From positions 6,202,001-6,266,000 of the forward strand of contig NC_079879.1 of assembly GCF_029227915.1 (NCBI RefSeq): a stretch of 64,000 nucleotides of DNA, read 5' to 3'. Below are positions 36,505 to 49,406 of this stretch, one piece after another (the stretch's first letter is position 1; every line of letters begins with the position of its first letter). Origin of the DNA: Hydractinia symbiolongicarpus (Eukaryota; Cnidaria; Hydrozoa; Anthoathecata; Hydractiniidae). Below the pieces are notes generated by a model that worked only from the letters and a program-made list of their open reading frames with translations, searched no databases and was not told the DNA's origin. The position numbers and the translations under genes are program-made.

Positions 36505-39500
36505 CTGGCTTTTGCATTAAACGATTACCAACAAGCCCCCCCCCCCCCCCTTCCCCCCCAAAAAAAGAGAAATAAATTTTTATTAAAGTGGGATTAACGA
36601 AAAGTCAGGCGAGCTAAAAAAAATTAAAAGTTGTTTGCCTGTTCAAGTATACAAAAAGTGTAATGTCATTGACTGTTGTTGAAAAATAAACGTGATTAAT
36701 ATTTTTGTGAACTGGAAGAATACGTTTCATTATATCCGGTCATGAGTAAAGTCGTTCTTCTACCAGGTACTGGAAAAAGTTTTTGTTTGGACTGATACAA
36801 ATTAGAGATCAAAAATCTTTATGTCAAATGTGTATTTTGTCTATGCTTGAAAGCAGCTTTCTTCCAACAAACGAATGATTCATTTAAGGAATCACCAAAA
36901 TTGTCAATGAGAATCCTACCATCTGGACAAAGAATCAGATGAAGTCCAGCTGCTCCAAATTCCTGACAAAAAGAGATGACGAGACGACAATGATTCAGTT
37001 GAAAATCATGAAATACATGAAATATGTTTTCAAGTACTTAAGGTGTCATATTCTCAAGTCATTAATACATTCACACTTGAGAAAGCTTCGTTCTCAGCAA
37101 AGAAATTATCTAATACATATCCAGATACAATGCAGAAACGCAAACTCCATTTTAAAATGCTGTGACCTCGTTAAAGGTATACCTTATTGGAGATGACTCC
37201 ACTGATCGAGAAAGTTGTTTTTTGAACATGCTAAGAAACTCATCATGCGCTCTGGAGATTCTGGACAATTTACATTTTTACGCAATATGGCTGCAATTGC
37301 CTTAAGCGGGTGAATTTTCTTTGCTGTTGCAGTAAAACGTTTGGAGTACTGAGTTGTTAATACTTTTAAAAAACGATTTGATGCTAGCCTCAAAAAACTA
37401 TTTCTCAAGTTTAAAGAAATAAATGCAATTTGAGATATATCTATCACTATTGATTGTCCAATTGCAGCGAAGAAATCCAAGCAATGCCTTTTAGTATTGA
37501 TCTACTAGGATTAAAAGCAATCTTACATTATCATTACAAAGACAGCGCCAGAAAGTTAACGATGCGGGCAAGCAAACTTCGCAAGAGTTACTGAAAGTAT
37601 TGAAAAATGTTTCCCACACTATCAGAACATAGGTGACTAGAATAGATAAAATAACTGAAGTAGCCGAAAAAAAAAGATCTAGAAAAAAAGTATATAATAA
37701 ACAATACAATACAGTATACAATTTTATTAATTGTGTTGACAGTTTAGATGCAGAGAACTTGCGCCTGGAAACCATCGTAATTGATTCGGACAGTGAGGAA
37801 GATGTAGTAGCTTCTGACAAAAAAGTTTTTGAAAAAGCTGAACAAAAAGAATTTCTCTGATTGGTCGCGTACAGGTCTGTTCTGGAAAGAAAAGAAAGGA
37901 AGTAACTTAAACAGCTGGAGATTAAGAAGACTTTGTCAAAAACCAACAACGCAATAAAGCATTCCTTGCTTGTAATACACGGTGATTGCGACACTCCTCA
38001 ATTGGACAAGAGGAAAATTACAATCCTAAACCTAATTCAAAACTTGAAGGAAGCAAGAGCCCTGATATTTTCATGGATCCTGAAAGTTTTAACTTGTCAA
38101 GGTAGAACTTGACTATTTCTTCTTCCCAATAAATTATAAAAACAGTGGAGGAACAAAATAGTTACGCCGAAACCGGTAACTGTCTGTTTTTATGTCTATT
38201 TTACCTGCACATTACACATCCAAGATTTCAAGAGATTTCTTGTTAGTGACACATAAAGCGTTAATGGCGGAAAATTAACTTTACAAGGGTTTCCGTCTCA
38301 TTCGATTTGTAGGCACATGTTTTTTTCGAATAAATAAATTTTTATTTTAATCCTTATTGTGTTTTGGGACTGTCAGACCAGCAGAAAATTTTACATAAAG
38401 TTAAATTTATTTACAAAAACCGGACATATCCAGTGGATAGGTAAATATGACGCAACAAGTCAAGCTAAATCAGCAACATTAACGACCTAACCAATTGAAT
38501 TGGTGCAGTCTCGAAAAGTAACTTGACACGGCCGTTATAACAACCACAAGAATGTATTGTTTATTTATTGTTGTCACTTTTTCTATATTTACAATCTACG
38601 CGTGACGTCAGAAAGTAGTTTATTTTTTAGGATAAATGTGCTATGTTCCTTCCTTAAAGCGTACCTTATCAACAGCTTACTTGAGACAATTCAGGCAACA
38701 ATGCACATACCAAATCGTTAGAAAATAAGCAGTTTTTTTCTTAGTAAAGTTTACACTAAATTACCCCGGCTAATTACAAATGCACAGGAAGTCTTTGATG
38801 TGAGTTTACGAAAGGGGATATTCGCGTGGATTCAGATCATTTTATCAGTTACCAAAAATAGCAGTTTGCAACTAGTTAGTAAGTTGCCTTTCATTTGGAC
38901 GCAAAGTCACTTTTGACCATGTGCGTCACTAATTTGAATAAAAAAACTTTCCAAAGAATTCTTTGCAGTTGGATATATCAGCGATTCACCCGCATCTTAT
39001 TTTTATGTGCCAAAAACTACTTCTTGTCAAGATATTCACGACATCTTTACTATTTATTTTTATGAAGCAAATAGGCAGGGTTATATCACGCCTAGTTTGT
39101 GAATATTTACAAAGTTAAATTAGAGTAAAATATTTCTTCAAAGAAAAAACTCATTATAAATGTCACATATGGACCACTTTTTCATTGCAAGGTATATTTT
39201 TCCCACTAATTAAACTCGTATGAATAAGAATGCTGAACATGTGAGTTATGCCAAAACAAAATAAGGACCTTTATGGTTCTACTTGTGGAGCATCACTTAT
39301 TTATAGTGTGTGCTTTTGTTAAAAAAAACGTGTGCCTGACACACTAACAAAAGAACTTACTTCTTCCTTGCGTTGTGCAAACTATACAACGATCAAACTC
39401 ACGTGAAAAGTGAAATAGTTATTCAACACTCAGTTTTTCTTATTGCTACTGTCAAATTAAGATTAGATTCGTGTCAACAATTATATACTACAGCTGATCA

Positions 39501-40049
39501 ATATACTCCTACTGTTTGTTCAATGATTCACCCCGTATTTATTTAAACACTAGTTATTTAAAACCAGAATCCATTTAAATTTAGTGTGCTTCTTATCACA
39601 AAAAAGGTTTGTTGATAATCTCATTAATAAAAGGCTAAAAAAAGCGTTTTAAACGAAATCCCGTGGAGGATTCCACTCAAAAGCATTTAAATGTTATTGT
39701 ACTTTTCATCACAAACTGATTTGTTTTCAATTTTATTTAAAAGACACGAACAGTCGATTAAAACTCTGGATGAAATGGACAACAATAATAACAACGTTAA
39801 TGGCCTGTGACTTTATCCGTACAATAATTTATAACAAAGCACTCGTCACGGCAAATTTATATTAGCATGGAATAAAATTTCCATTTAATAAAATCACTTT
39901 ATTTTATCACATGATTTGTTCTAGCCAAATAAAATCGTAAACGAAACGCTTAAAAAATACAGAACGGGGCAGCATTATAGACGCTTTAAAAGGAAATTGC
40001 AAAAAATATAATTCACTTTGCCTGTTCCAGTCGTATTATTATATAAACT
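36505..40049. other. Stretch with unassigned broken frames
   Basis: A 16-base C tract lies near 36540. Frames at 36.9-38.0 kb are open on both strands but without recognised motifs. The remainder to 40 kb shows no gene. Confidence 0.3.
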
Positions 40050-40135
40050 AGTCAATAGACCGTGGATAAATCCACGGGTTCCCCCGTCCTTTATATATCG
40101 CATTTCATGTTTCTGCGTTTGGCTTTAAATTGACG
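40050..40135 (+). mobile_element. CCGTGGATTT-family MITE, 5' part
   Basis: ACTAGTCAATAGACCGTGG, its partner CCACGGGTTCCCCCGTCC and then ATCGCATTTCATGTTTCTG match the family at 27.7 kb. The 3' part is missing. Confidence 0.55.
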
Positions 40136-43100
40136 GGTGAGTATTTGATCAGCATCTACTCTCACGATGTTTACCTAAGAGACATTTATCTGTAATCTAA
40201 ATAGGTGTTTTGAAAGACACCCTCTTTTAACAACAACACAAAATGTTTGTTCAGATTTAAAGTTTGTTATGGTCCTGTCTTTCACAGGCTTAATTGTTGT
40301 GTATTTGTTATTTGACTTAGCAGTAGATATTTTTCTTTAAAACTTATATCCTTAGAAAACAAAACATTGATGAGATGTCTAGTTAACACAGACTGTGCGT
40401 CACAAAGCAGGGAAATATATTTAGGTCAAGTAGTGAAAATAGAAAGCGTTGCCACAAAAAAAATATCACAACAAATTATGAAACTGGATAGTCATTAAAG
40501 AATTTATAGTCATTAGTTTACACGAGTTCAATTAATGCACAACTTGCCTTCCAGCCCCTTCTACTTCATATTCGAAGGTAGAATTCGTTGTGGAAATTGT
40601 ACCGTCAAGATAAAAACAACAGGTGCCATTAGCCTGCATTTTGGCCAAAGTAACTCCAGCTAGTTTGACATGTTCCCGTTTCCCCCCTCTTATAACGCAA
40701 GTTAAATAACTTTTAATTTTATTCGTGTCTAACGAGCCCCAGTCAAAGATTAATAGAGTAAGCTTGTCAAAATTTCAGGTACGATTGATCAATTTATATA
40801 AAGGCCTGCAGTCTGCAACAAAAAAATTAATAAATTCTTAGAACAGCCTACGTGTAATAAGGTTGAATTTCACTACTATTTTCTCCTTTCCAAACCATTT
40901 CGTAAATTTAAAATCACACATTAGGTTAAACAAAAGCCATTTTTAATTTTCTTGACGAATTGAAAAAGCAAAGGACAAATCTTGTTTAAATGAAGTCACA
41001 TCGTGTTGTTTCATGCAGAGATCTCACTTTATCAGTTAGCTATGTTGGTACTGATTTCTACCAATACACCATTCCTGGATTTATTTTTCGAAAAATAATT
41101 TGCATAAAAGCAAAGCAATTCTCAGTAAACCTTGTAAACATTAACAATTCAGCTGGTGGGTTTTTTATGTGTTGTAAATGATATTGTAATTTGTTTATTT
41201 TTCTAAATAATTGCAGGTTTTCGTAACGAAACTACATCTTCTGTAGTTCTACACGTATTTGTTTGGTAACATAAGAATATATATTTTGCGATGGAGCAGT
41301 CAGGAAAGATAGGAGGAAACCGGAAGCAACAAACTTAAAGAAATTGGAGTTTCAGTTTATATACCTGCATTCCTAAGAGAGTGTCCACAACTTACAAGGG
41401 CTAAAATAAAAAAAGCTAAATTACTGATTCTGTAAGGATGCATGGCTACAGAATTACATAAAGCCGATTTTATATAGTATGGTGGAGTAAAAGAAAAGAT
41501 TATCTAATTAAAATATCCATCACAAACAACACAAACGAATTTCCCAAAACAAAACCGAGCGGTGTAAACGATTACGCGTGTGACCACTTCAACCTCTCAT
41601 TGATCATAAGTGGACGGGAAGTACTACTATCTATAAAATACGTAGCTAGCTGTGTCTTTTTTGCTGATTTTTCTAAATATTTTAGTCCCTTGTTTTTGGT
41701 CTAAAATTGCGAGAGTCAACATATTTTGTGGATGATTGTATCTATGTAGAGGAAGATTCCTACTCAAAGCAAAACTATTTTACTCACTGTGTAGTATGTG
41801 TAGCAGCTAGCTAGCTAGCTCGAAAATATGTCAAAGAATTCTCTTATGCTAGACAAATAGGTAGTTTTATGCTAGCTAAGTCGCTACTGTTGTGTTAGCT
41901 AGCTTTAAGTGTAAATAAAGATGAAGAAGGGGTTCATAACTTTAAAAAATATACTAGCTACTTAACCTTAATTTCATTCTTGAAAATTTTCATTCTATTT
42001 TTAGCTGCGCTTGGCACCATCTTTAAAGAATAACAAAAACTCCATCACCGCTTACTAAAAACTGTACCAGAGAATGAAAATATTAAATTGCTGGGAAGCA
42101 ATAATCCGTGAACCAAATTTTGAATTTTCGGATGGATAGTGGGGACAAGTGCATATACTCTTTACTTTTAACTTATATTTAAGTATTGTAATGTAGCAAT
42201 AAGCTTCGCCGCTCCGCAAAAAGAGTTTAAAGTCTTTGTTTTTGTTTCAGCTAATTCTATATACAATAATTTCGTGGGTTTCTGTGCAGGATTTAGAAGA
42301 AAATAGCTTGCTAGCTAGCTTAAATAAGTTTAAAAGTTCCTTTACCAGAAAACTTGATTTAAAAACAAGGTAAGTGCTTATATAAAATAATTTTTGGATA
42401 TCAAATATTTGCAAGGTGGTTTTCTGTCGTTTTCAGTTATATTTGGGCGACAATATTATATCGAACATGTTATTTTTGTCTTTTCTGCTCACAGATATAT
42501 AATCTTAGAAAATTAAAGATGTTCTTAATTAATAGAAGAATCACAGTTCAAAATAATAAATTGCAAACAATTATTTTTAATGGTAATGTTACCTGTTCAG
42601 ATAGTGCAACGTTGCAGTATTGCGACTTTGTAACAGCGGATAACTGTTCCAAGTACTTTTTCTAACCAGGCAGCTAGGTCTTTAGTCTAAAAATTTCCTT
42701 AGTGGCTTTGTGCTTCGTTTATAAAAGTTGTGATGTTTCATCTGTAAGTTGATTGCTATTTTATACCAAAGTTGCTCAAAAAAAAAAAACTATCCGCAAA
42801 CTTTTCAAGTGCCTTGTTTTTCCATTTCAGCTCGGATTAACGTCGTTAGCACGTAAATGAAAGGAAAACATGTTACGTGCATCGGTAAGAGTCATGCATT
42901 TTATGTAGAAAACAAAAACAACTGCCTATTATATTTACGTATGAGTCATTCTTGACATACCATTTTTAGGAATTTTTTGATGTCAAGGTACTTTAATGAA
43001 AAGAAGTTTTATCTTTCAACTAATAATACTCTCACGATTTTTTACAATAACAACAGACTGGGAACAAAAAAATATAGTATATTGCATTTCTTCTGGTCTT

Positions 43101-43324
43101 CCTCATGTTGAAAGCACGTGTCTTCATCTTGAGTGGCAATGCTTAAATATTAGATCTACGTGAGGGAAAGCCCTATCATAACTGTTTTTAACCCTTTTTC
43201 TAATCACTAAAAAATCACTAATCACAAAAACGTGATTTAACATAATTTTCTCACAGTTATTAATAGAAGTATATGTGCTTTTTCACAACAACGTCTTGCA
43301 ACAGCTAAATGAAGGAGAAGGAAT
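40136..43324. other. Gene-poor stretch with AGCT-rich patches
   Basis: No coding exon recognised. Around 41800-41910 and 42300 there are several TAGCTAGCTAGC palindromic runs, and the area is otherwise AT-rich. Confidence 0.35.
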
Positions 43325-43684
43325 GTACATTTTTTTATTATTTATAATTATTATTATTAATATTATTATTACTATTATTATTATCATTTTTGAAATTATT
43401 TACCCAGGATAGCCTCTTCAGTTCCTATTGTTGCTGCTTTTCAAAAGGCTCCTGCGAAGTGGGTCCCAGTGCATTTAAACCTCCCATTTGAGCTGCGAAA
43501 GTCGTGAAAGCACAGCAATCGCTCAACTAGGCAACCGCCTTAGATATCAATCCTATCTCATGCTGAGCGCTAAGCAGAAAGGAAAGATTCACACTTTTAT
43601 AATCTCTGGCATTAATCGGCAGGATTTAAACCCAAGACCTCCCGTACTGGAAACGTCGCTCTATCACAAGGCTACCAGTCGGTA
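43325..43684 (-). mobile_element. tRNA-derived SINE with (TAA)n tail
   Basis: On the - strand the element starts near 43684. It has an A-box-like GTGATAGAGCG (about 43656) and a B-box-like GGTTTAAATCC (about 43622-43632, canonical GGTTCGAATCC), separated by CCAGTACGGGAGGTC as in many tRNA-headed SINEs. An unrelated body of about 230 bp follows. The 3' end is a TAA/AAT microsatellite at 43336-43390. The B box has drifted, so pol III activity is doubtful. Confidence 0.65.
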
Positions 43685-44327
43685 GATTTTTTAAGATATC
43701 GGCAGAGAAAAGGCGATCTGACATTGACATTTTACCCCTTCCTCTCTCCCTCCCTCTCTCCATACCCTAAACGTCAAAATCGAAAACGGTAAATTGGAGT
43801 TTCACCCATCCCTGTAATCGCGTACACTCCGAATCAGTTTAAAATGATTTCTATTCTCTAAAAACTCGATGTTTAACGTTATGAAATGCTAAACAATGTT
43901 TGGCGTACCTTTTTAACTTGTAAACCTTCCCTTAGTAAGCCACTCAAAGTGGTAAATTTGTATCTTATTTGATAAAGGGTCAGCTACACTACAGTGGCTA
44001 AGCAAAGAATGATGCTGCTGTTAGAATGACAGCATCAGGAATTCTCTCCTTAGAATAAACACAAAGGTAATCATAAGTAGACTAGCTACGCGGTAGGCTG
44101 GTGTATTAATAAGATGAGTAACAGCCGCTTATCTAAAAAAACATTGTATTTTCTCGTGAACTAGTAACTTCTAAAACAAATTTAAAACTCTAAACATGTG
44201 TATACCGCTAGCCGGCTATCTGGCAAGATATTTCGAAACTTTGAAGCTATCAATAATATGTTAAAGTTTGTCATAAGCATAGACCACATGCAAAAATATA
44301 CTACTTTTATAATGCGCTATATCTCTT

Positions 44328-44406
44328 ATCCTCGTCCCCAGGATTTGTTGCCTGATATCAAAGCCGCTAGCACTACTTGACGGCTAAAACACCCTGGTAG
44401 AGGCTG
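44328..44406. mobile_element. CCTCGTCCCCAGG miniature element, about 80 bp
   Basis: The left end is CCTCGTCCCCAGGATTTG. The right end is ACACCCTGGTAGAGG, an imperfect inverted repeat. It is related to 47205-47290. Confidence 0.5.
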
Positions 44407-44927
44407 CTTTTTATAAGCAGTATATTGGTAATGAGGTTGTCTCCCTGTTAAAGTTTCTCTCGCTAGAAATAAAAGCAACTTGACCGAGTTATCGTTCTTC
44501 AGTTGCACATGGCGAGAGGACGATGTATCCTGGTTGTTTATTTTTTTCATCAACGTTTGAATTTACAAAGTTTTATTTCAAAGTTTTTATGAAGTCGAGA
44601 AGTCATGATGACGGATGGGAGAGCTTACAGTACTGGTTTTAAAATTCTGATGTTTGGTTGGTGATGTAGAATTATGTCCTGGACTTAGGGAAGGTAGAGA
44701 TTTTACTTTCGTTCAGCAGAATGGATTAACTGGAAAAGGATGTTATTTCTAAATTTATTAACCAAAACAATAAAAAGATTTTCGGGATTATGAACCAACC
44801 AAAGTAACTAAAGAATTAAAAAACAAGACCTGGGGTTCCGTCTACAATTCATCAGAACCGATTTCTGCTTGGTACTCCCAAAAATTGATATAAAAAAGCT
44901 ACAAATTCTCCTTGTTTAACAAAAAAT

Positions 44928-45116
44928 ATGAAGAGGAGAATGAACCACCGAGATTTTCTAATGCGCAAATTCAGAAATCAAAAACAGAGCTCAACTGTTA
45001 ACAGTTTAAACGCCCACAAAGTATGGTATGTTCTAATAAGAAAGGCGAAGAATCAACATCGTGATATGCAGTTAAAAGAATTCGCATATAATGTAATAAG
45101 TTTTGAAGGACTTTAA
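44928..45116 (+). pseudogene. Possible LINE ORF2 linker fragment
   Basis: 62 codons, strongly basic (MNHRDFLMRKFRNQKQSS, then VWYVLIRKAKNQHRD). The pattern of Arg/Lys/Asn residues resembles the segment between the endonuclease and RT domains of non-LTR elements. There is no catalytic motif. Weak assignment. Confidence 0.25.
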
Positions 45117-45512
45117 AATCATTCTTGTCAATGAAAGAAAGGCCGGATGTGTGAAATCATTTTTTCTTAACAACGAAATTCACGACAAATTCGACCACTA
45201 TTGCAAATAGTTTCTATTCGCAAATATAAAATCAAAAGACTTTGGGCAAAACCACGCTGAGCATACGAAAATATACATCGCTTTTCGGTTCAAACCAGTC
45301 ATCGCCTTAAAAGAAGCTCCAAAAAAAAGTGTCTATCATTTTGTTTCTTGCAAGGAGGAATTTCGAGGAAATTTCAATGGGGTATCAACCACATTGAGAT
45401 GGAAATTGAACCACATTGAACACCACACTGTCAAGTACAAATGTTTGTGAAGATTCCTCGAAAAAAACAGCAACGTCATCCTTTGCTTAGCTACTGTATG
45501 AGTAATGCATCC

Positions 45513-46970
45513 CAGCAGGCACACGACGTCGTACAGACGTCTGCTGCTAGTCGCTGCTACGTCGCGACGTCGGCCACGTCGTTACAACGTCGCTTCGACG
45601 TCGTAATTTCCGACGTCGTATTTCAACCATAAACTGACGTCGATTCGACGTTAGGTTATCAGACGTCGGATTTATACTTCAACACGACGATGTACCAACG
45701 TCGCACCAACGTAAGATTCGAAACTCTTTAAGGGAAAAATATTCTTAAAATTTTCTTAAAAAAATAAAAAACGGTTTTTACAAATGCAAATAGCTGACTG
45801 ACTTTTGGAGATTGTACTAGGGTACGCTTTTATTATAATTTTATTTTGAACGGAAAAGAAGTCGCTTCGAATTTAAAAATAAACACAACGTTTTTCTCTC
45901 TACCAAAATATATTTGTTGAAACGACGTGATATATGTGTCCATTTCTTTCACACTAAAATCGTTGTGTGTTAATTTCAAGCATTTGTTGTTGGTAAAGTA
46001 TTATGGACTTCATTTTTACAAACATATAGAAGAAAAGAAAGAAAGTGGAAATATTTCAAAATATATTGAGAAGGATCTGACAGTAAGTAAGCAGTAAGTT
46101 TTTTAATTCCCTGTATTAACGTGAATATTTATATGAAATACAATGTATACCTATTTCAAGTTTATTTAGGTCATTATTTCGCATATGCTATAGAAAAATT
46201 TCTGTATTTTAGGTTGATGAAAAAAGCGACAAAAAGGAATTGAGAAGATTCCCGTTTTAAGAAGAAGAAACAGTAAGTAATTCTAGTTAATTATAACTAA
46301 CATTCTATCTAGGCACATCAATTGAAAACTGTAAAATCTGTTAAAATATTTTTCTTTGAACACCTAGCTTAGCAATTACACATCTTGTCATTTTCGAGAA
46401 ATGTTCTTATAGAAAAAGCGTGTATCTTCGCTCTCTGACAAATCCTCCTTACAATTTATATCACTAGTTAGATCATAATACCTTTATTTTCTTTCTATAG
46501 CAAATAGAAGAAAAAGTCGATGAAAAGGTGTTTTGATAATGAAGACCCACGTGAAAAATGCAGAGGTGATGAAAAATGTTTATGCTTGAGAACATAAGTT
46601 ATTGTAAATAAATATGAGTTATCAAGTGTTTTTTAGTACTAGTGTAATTTAACGAATGTGAATACTAGTTGATTATAAAAGAAAATAATTTTAAGAATCA
46701 CTTTTTGTTTTAAAGAGCCTCTTTCTTACGTCTGTTAACATCGCAGCTAAGTCGCTGTAACGTCGGTTAACTTCGCAGTTATACGTCTGTCAAAGGTCAG
46801 TAGAAGTCTATACAACGTAGCCACGACGTCGATAGGACGTTGTGCTCTGACGTCGTACAGACGTCGAAGTCCGACGTCTACGCGACTTTCCATTCTGCAT
46901 TCAACGGACGTCGCATCGACGTAAAACTTGACGTCGCTACGACGTCTCTGCGGCGTTGGTGTGCCGGCTG
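45513..46970. mobile_element. 1.46-kb DNA element with ACGTCG-packed termini
   Basis: The left end is CAGCAGGCACACGACGTCG and the right end is the inverse, reading CAGCCGGCACACCAACG. Within about 200 bp of each end lie dense ACGTCG/CGACGT motifs, spaced irregularly. The central kilobase is AT-rich with no ORF of note. It resembles ISL2EU/IS4EU-like non-autonomous elements, although I see no clean target duplication. Confidence 0.75.
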
Positions 46971-47204
46971 AGAAGGGTCTACAATAGATACAATGGTCTA
47001 TATATCAGACAAATCAAAAGATGATGTCAAAAAAAACTGGCGGACGATTTTGCTAGCATTGCTGACTGATTAAAAAAAACGATTTAATTATTAACACGAG
47101 GAGGGAGAAAACGAAGCGCATGCTGTTCGGGACAACTAAAATAGTAAAGGATAAACAACTTGCCCGGGTGAATTGAGAGTGAATAGACCAAATCCCAACA
47201 CCGT

Positions 47205-47290
47205 TCCCAGGGCGTTTTACCTTGTTGATGAAGTTGAGGCCACTCCGTAACGGCTCAGGGGCCACAAGACCCTGGAGACGAGGTTGACCA
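47205..47290. mobile_element. CCTCGTCTCCAGG miniature element
   Basis: GTTCCCAGGGCGTTTTACC at the left faces the inverted CAACCTCGTCTCCAGGGTC at the right. The interior is about 50 bp. Confidence 0.55.
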
Positions 47291-47901
47291 ATTCCTATAT
47301 CCCAAAACACGGAATAACATGAAAACAAGATCAGCTTTAAGCAAATTTTTAGTTTTTAACGAAGTAGTGCATACGGTTTGTATACGCCTGTAGGTAAGAA
47401 TAGAGATTTCCACCTCCATGGTATACGTGCATTTTTTCAAAATTATTTTGTCATACAATATAATTATTTACATTTGGTAGTGATATGCGATAATAGTATG
47501 TATCTGCCGGACACTGGACCGTTCTAATGATTTTTTTTATTCTTGTTAGATGAAATAGGTATTAGCTAGCTTTGAATATGATGATATGGGTAGCTATCTG
47601 GCTGGCTGGACGTGTTTCAAACAAACGTGAAATGTCAAAGTGCTTCTCAAAAGTGATGTTGCTGTGAGATATCTTCTTATTTTCTAAACAATATCTGTGA
47701 AACCATAGAGATAGTTAAAACAACAATAACTAGGCTTACTTGCAGTGCTTGTAAAACAGTTGAATTTTGTGGGGTGTTTTACCCTGTTTATTTTTTTCCA
47801 AGTGAAACAAAAATCGAACATTATCGAATGTCTTTTATTTAGAACTTGTGTCTTTATGTTATAATCTAAGCTACAGAATTTTTATACAAGTAATTTTCAT
47901 C

Positions 47902-48363
47902 ATGGCAACAATTGCGGGTAAACTTAACACAAAATCCATTAAAGATAAATATCAAGCATTAAAGGATGTAGAAGAAGGCAAATCGAAATTACAAGTTTCT
48001 GCAAAGTATGGCATACCTAAAAACACGCTATCTTCTTGGATAAAAAACAAAAATAAAATATTAGAAGTGGCTAAAAAAGGAATGAACACAAAGCGTCAGA
48101 GACTGAGACCAAACAGCTATGAAAAGTTAGATCATGATGACCTTGTATCAGCCTATTTAATTTTCTTGTTACCAAACACGACCTCAAAGCTTCAGCCAAT
48201 GGATCAGGCCGATGACGAAATTTTATTTGACATCCAAGATCAAGATGATCATGCAACGGAAGAAAGCGATAATTATAATTCACATATTCAACCAAGTTGT
48301 CCCAAATCTGAAGACGTTCGCCGAGCACAAGAGGTCTTGCGCGAGTACATGCTGTTCAGTTAA
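47902..48363 (+). CDS. Internally deleted pogo/Tigger-type transposase, ORF intact
   Basis: 153 codons from ATG to TAA. Residues 1-60 are a CENP-B N-terminal/pogo helix-turn-helix: KSIKDKYQALKDVEEGKSK, then VSAKYGIPKNTLSSWIKNK. At about residue 92 the sequence jumps to LPNTTSKLQPMDQ, the motif normally found at the end of the DDE domain, followed by an acidic tail ending in EVLREYMLFS. The catalytic core between them (some 250 residues in full-length relatives) is missing, yet the frame is kept. It could bind DNA but not transpose. The matching terminus lies at 48522-48658. It could be a neutral deletion copy or a repressor-like derivative. Confidence 0.65.
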   Translation: MATIAGKLNTKSIKDKYQALKDVEEGKSKLQVSAKYGIPKNTLSSWIKNKNKILEVAKKGMNTKRQRLRPNSYEKLDHDDLVSAYLIFLLPNTTSKLQPMDQADDEILFDIQDQDDHATEESDNYNSHIQPSCPKSEDVRRAQEVLREYMLFS

Positions 48364-48521
48364 AATTGTGAGTGCATACACCAATGTAATCACCGAATTG
48401 ACACAATTTTAGAGAATGAGTTAACCTTCAAATTAAAACAAGTGGTATTTCAGATTATTATCAAAATCAGCAATTTTTGACTATACAAAATGTGTTACTT
48501 AGTAGTTTTTTTACAAAAAGA

Positions 48522-48658
48522 AAAATCGCCTTAACTCGAACTATAACTTTATTTTTCCTAAAGTTCGACTTAACTGGAGCTTCGCTTAAGTCAAACTTTC
48601 GTTATGTCGAACTAATTTTCCCGGTCCCTTGCAAGTTCGAATTAACGGGAGTATACTG
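48522..48658. mobile_element. Right terminus of pogo/Tigger-type element
   Basis: Read on the - strand from 48658 it begins CAGTATACTCCCGTTAATTC and continues with TTCGAC, AACGAAAG and AAGCGAAG blocks. A TA follows the outer end (48659-48660), the usual pogo target dinucleotide. No left terminus was found near 47.8 kb. Confidence 0.6.
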
Positions 48659-48817
48659 TATTTATATATGTTTACGATACAATTTTCCAAACTCTACGCT
48701 TCTTCCCGGCGTTCATTTTTGTTTTCTTTATGTTTTGTTTTCTTCAATTTATATGTACATGGCAGTTCCATCCCTCCCTCATCAAGATCAAAAGAGTACT
48801 GCTTCAGCTCATTGATT

Positions 48818-49124
48818 TTGACATCGAGTTTGCCATCTTTTTGCAAAAGAAGTACGTTATTTTTGACAAAAACTTTGGTATATGACCAATTGTTTTGTCA
48901 TCAGATTTAACAGCCATAGGATATTTTTATTCAACAAACGCAGAAACCCTTGTTTCGTGACAAACTTTCAAAGTGCTTCTAATTTTTGTCTCCAGGTCAT
49001 CTTGATAAACGTGGTATCCTCTACTGCAACACTCGACAGTAAGTTCGTTTGTGATAATGATTGAAATAATATCACACTCCAAAATCAGATCAGGTAAACT
49101 CATTTTATTTTTAGCAGACGACAT
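48818..49124 (-). pseudogene. HIRAN-like protein fragment, frameshifted
   Basis: From ATG at 49124 a 65-codon frame ends at 48927. It contains CCSRGYHVYQDDLETKIRS, which resembles a small HIRAN-like domain seen in many cnidarian repeat-associated proteins. Without a gap the next codons would read KYPMAVKSDDKTIGHIPKFL, the expected second half, so a stop or frameshift breaks the gene between the two. A Harbinger element sits just 5' of the ATG (insertion at 49158-49160). Confidence 0.45.
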
Positions 49125-49406
49125 GTTTCTGTTTGTTTTTTTCTTTTTGTCGAAGACTAAAGGCCGGTTTCCACTTATTCGCTTTAGTCGCGCGACTCTA
49201 GCAAAGAGATATCTGAGCATGCGCAAAATCTATTTTTGAACATTAACGCAACCTTCTGTTGGTCGCGCGAATGGTCGCCAGAAGTTCAAACTTTTTGAAC
49301 TACCAAGCGAATAAAAAATAATTTAACCAACCAGAAGCCGCTATTTATCAAGAATTCAAACATTGAAATCATAATGGCAGATGTGAGTCTTTGACACAGA
49401 AACGAG

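Noticed and set aside
43620-43684. tRNA gene
   Set aside because: A- and B-box-like motifs are present but the B box has drifted, no cloverleaf can be drawn, and an unrelated body with a (TAA)n tail follows. It is a SINE head.
48477-48910. Open frames on the + strand after the pogo derivative
   Set aside because: They lie over the pogo terminal region and the antisense of the HIRAN-like fragment. No motif supports them.
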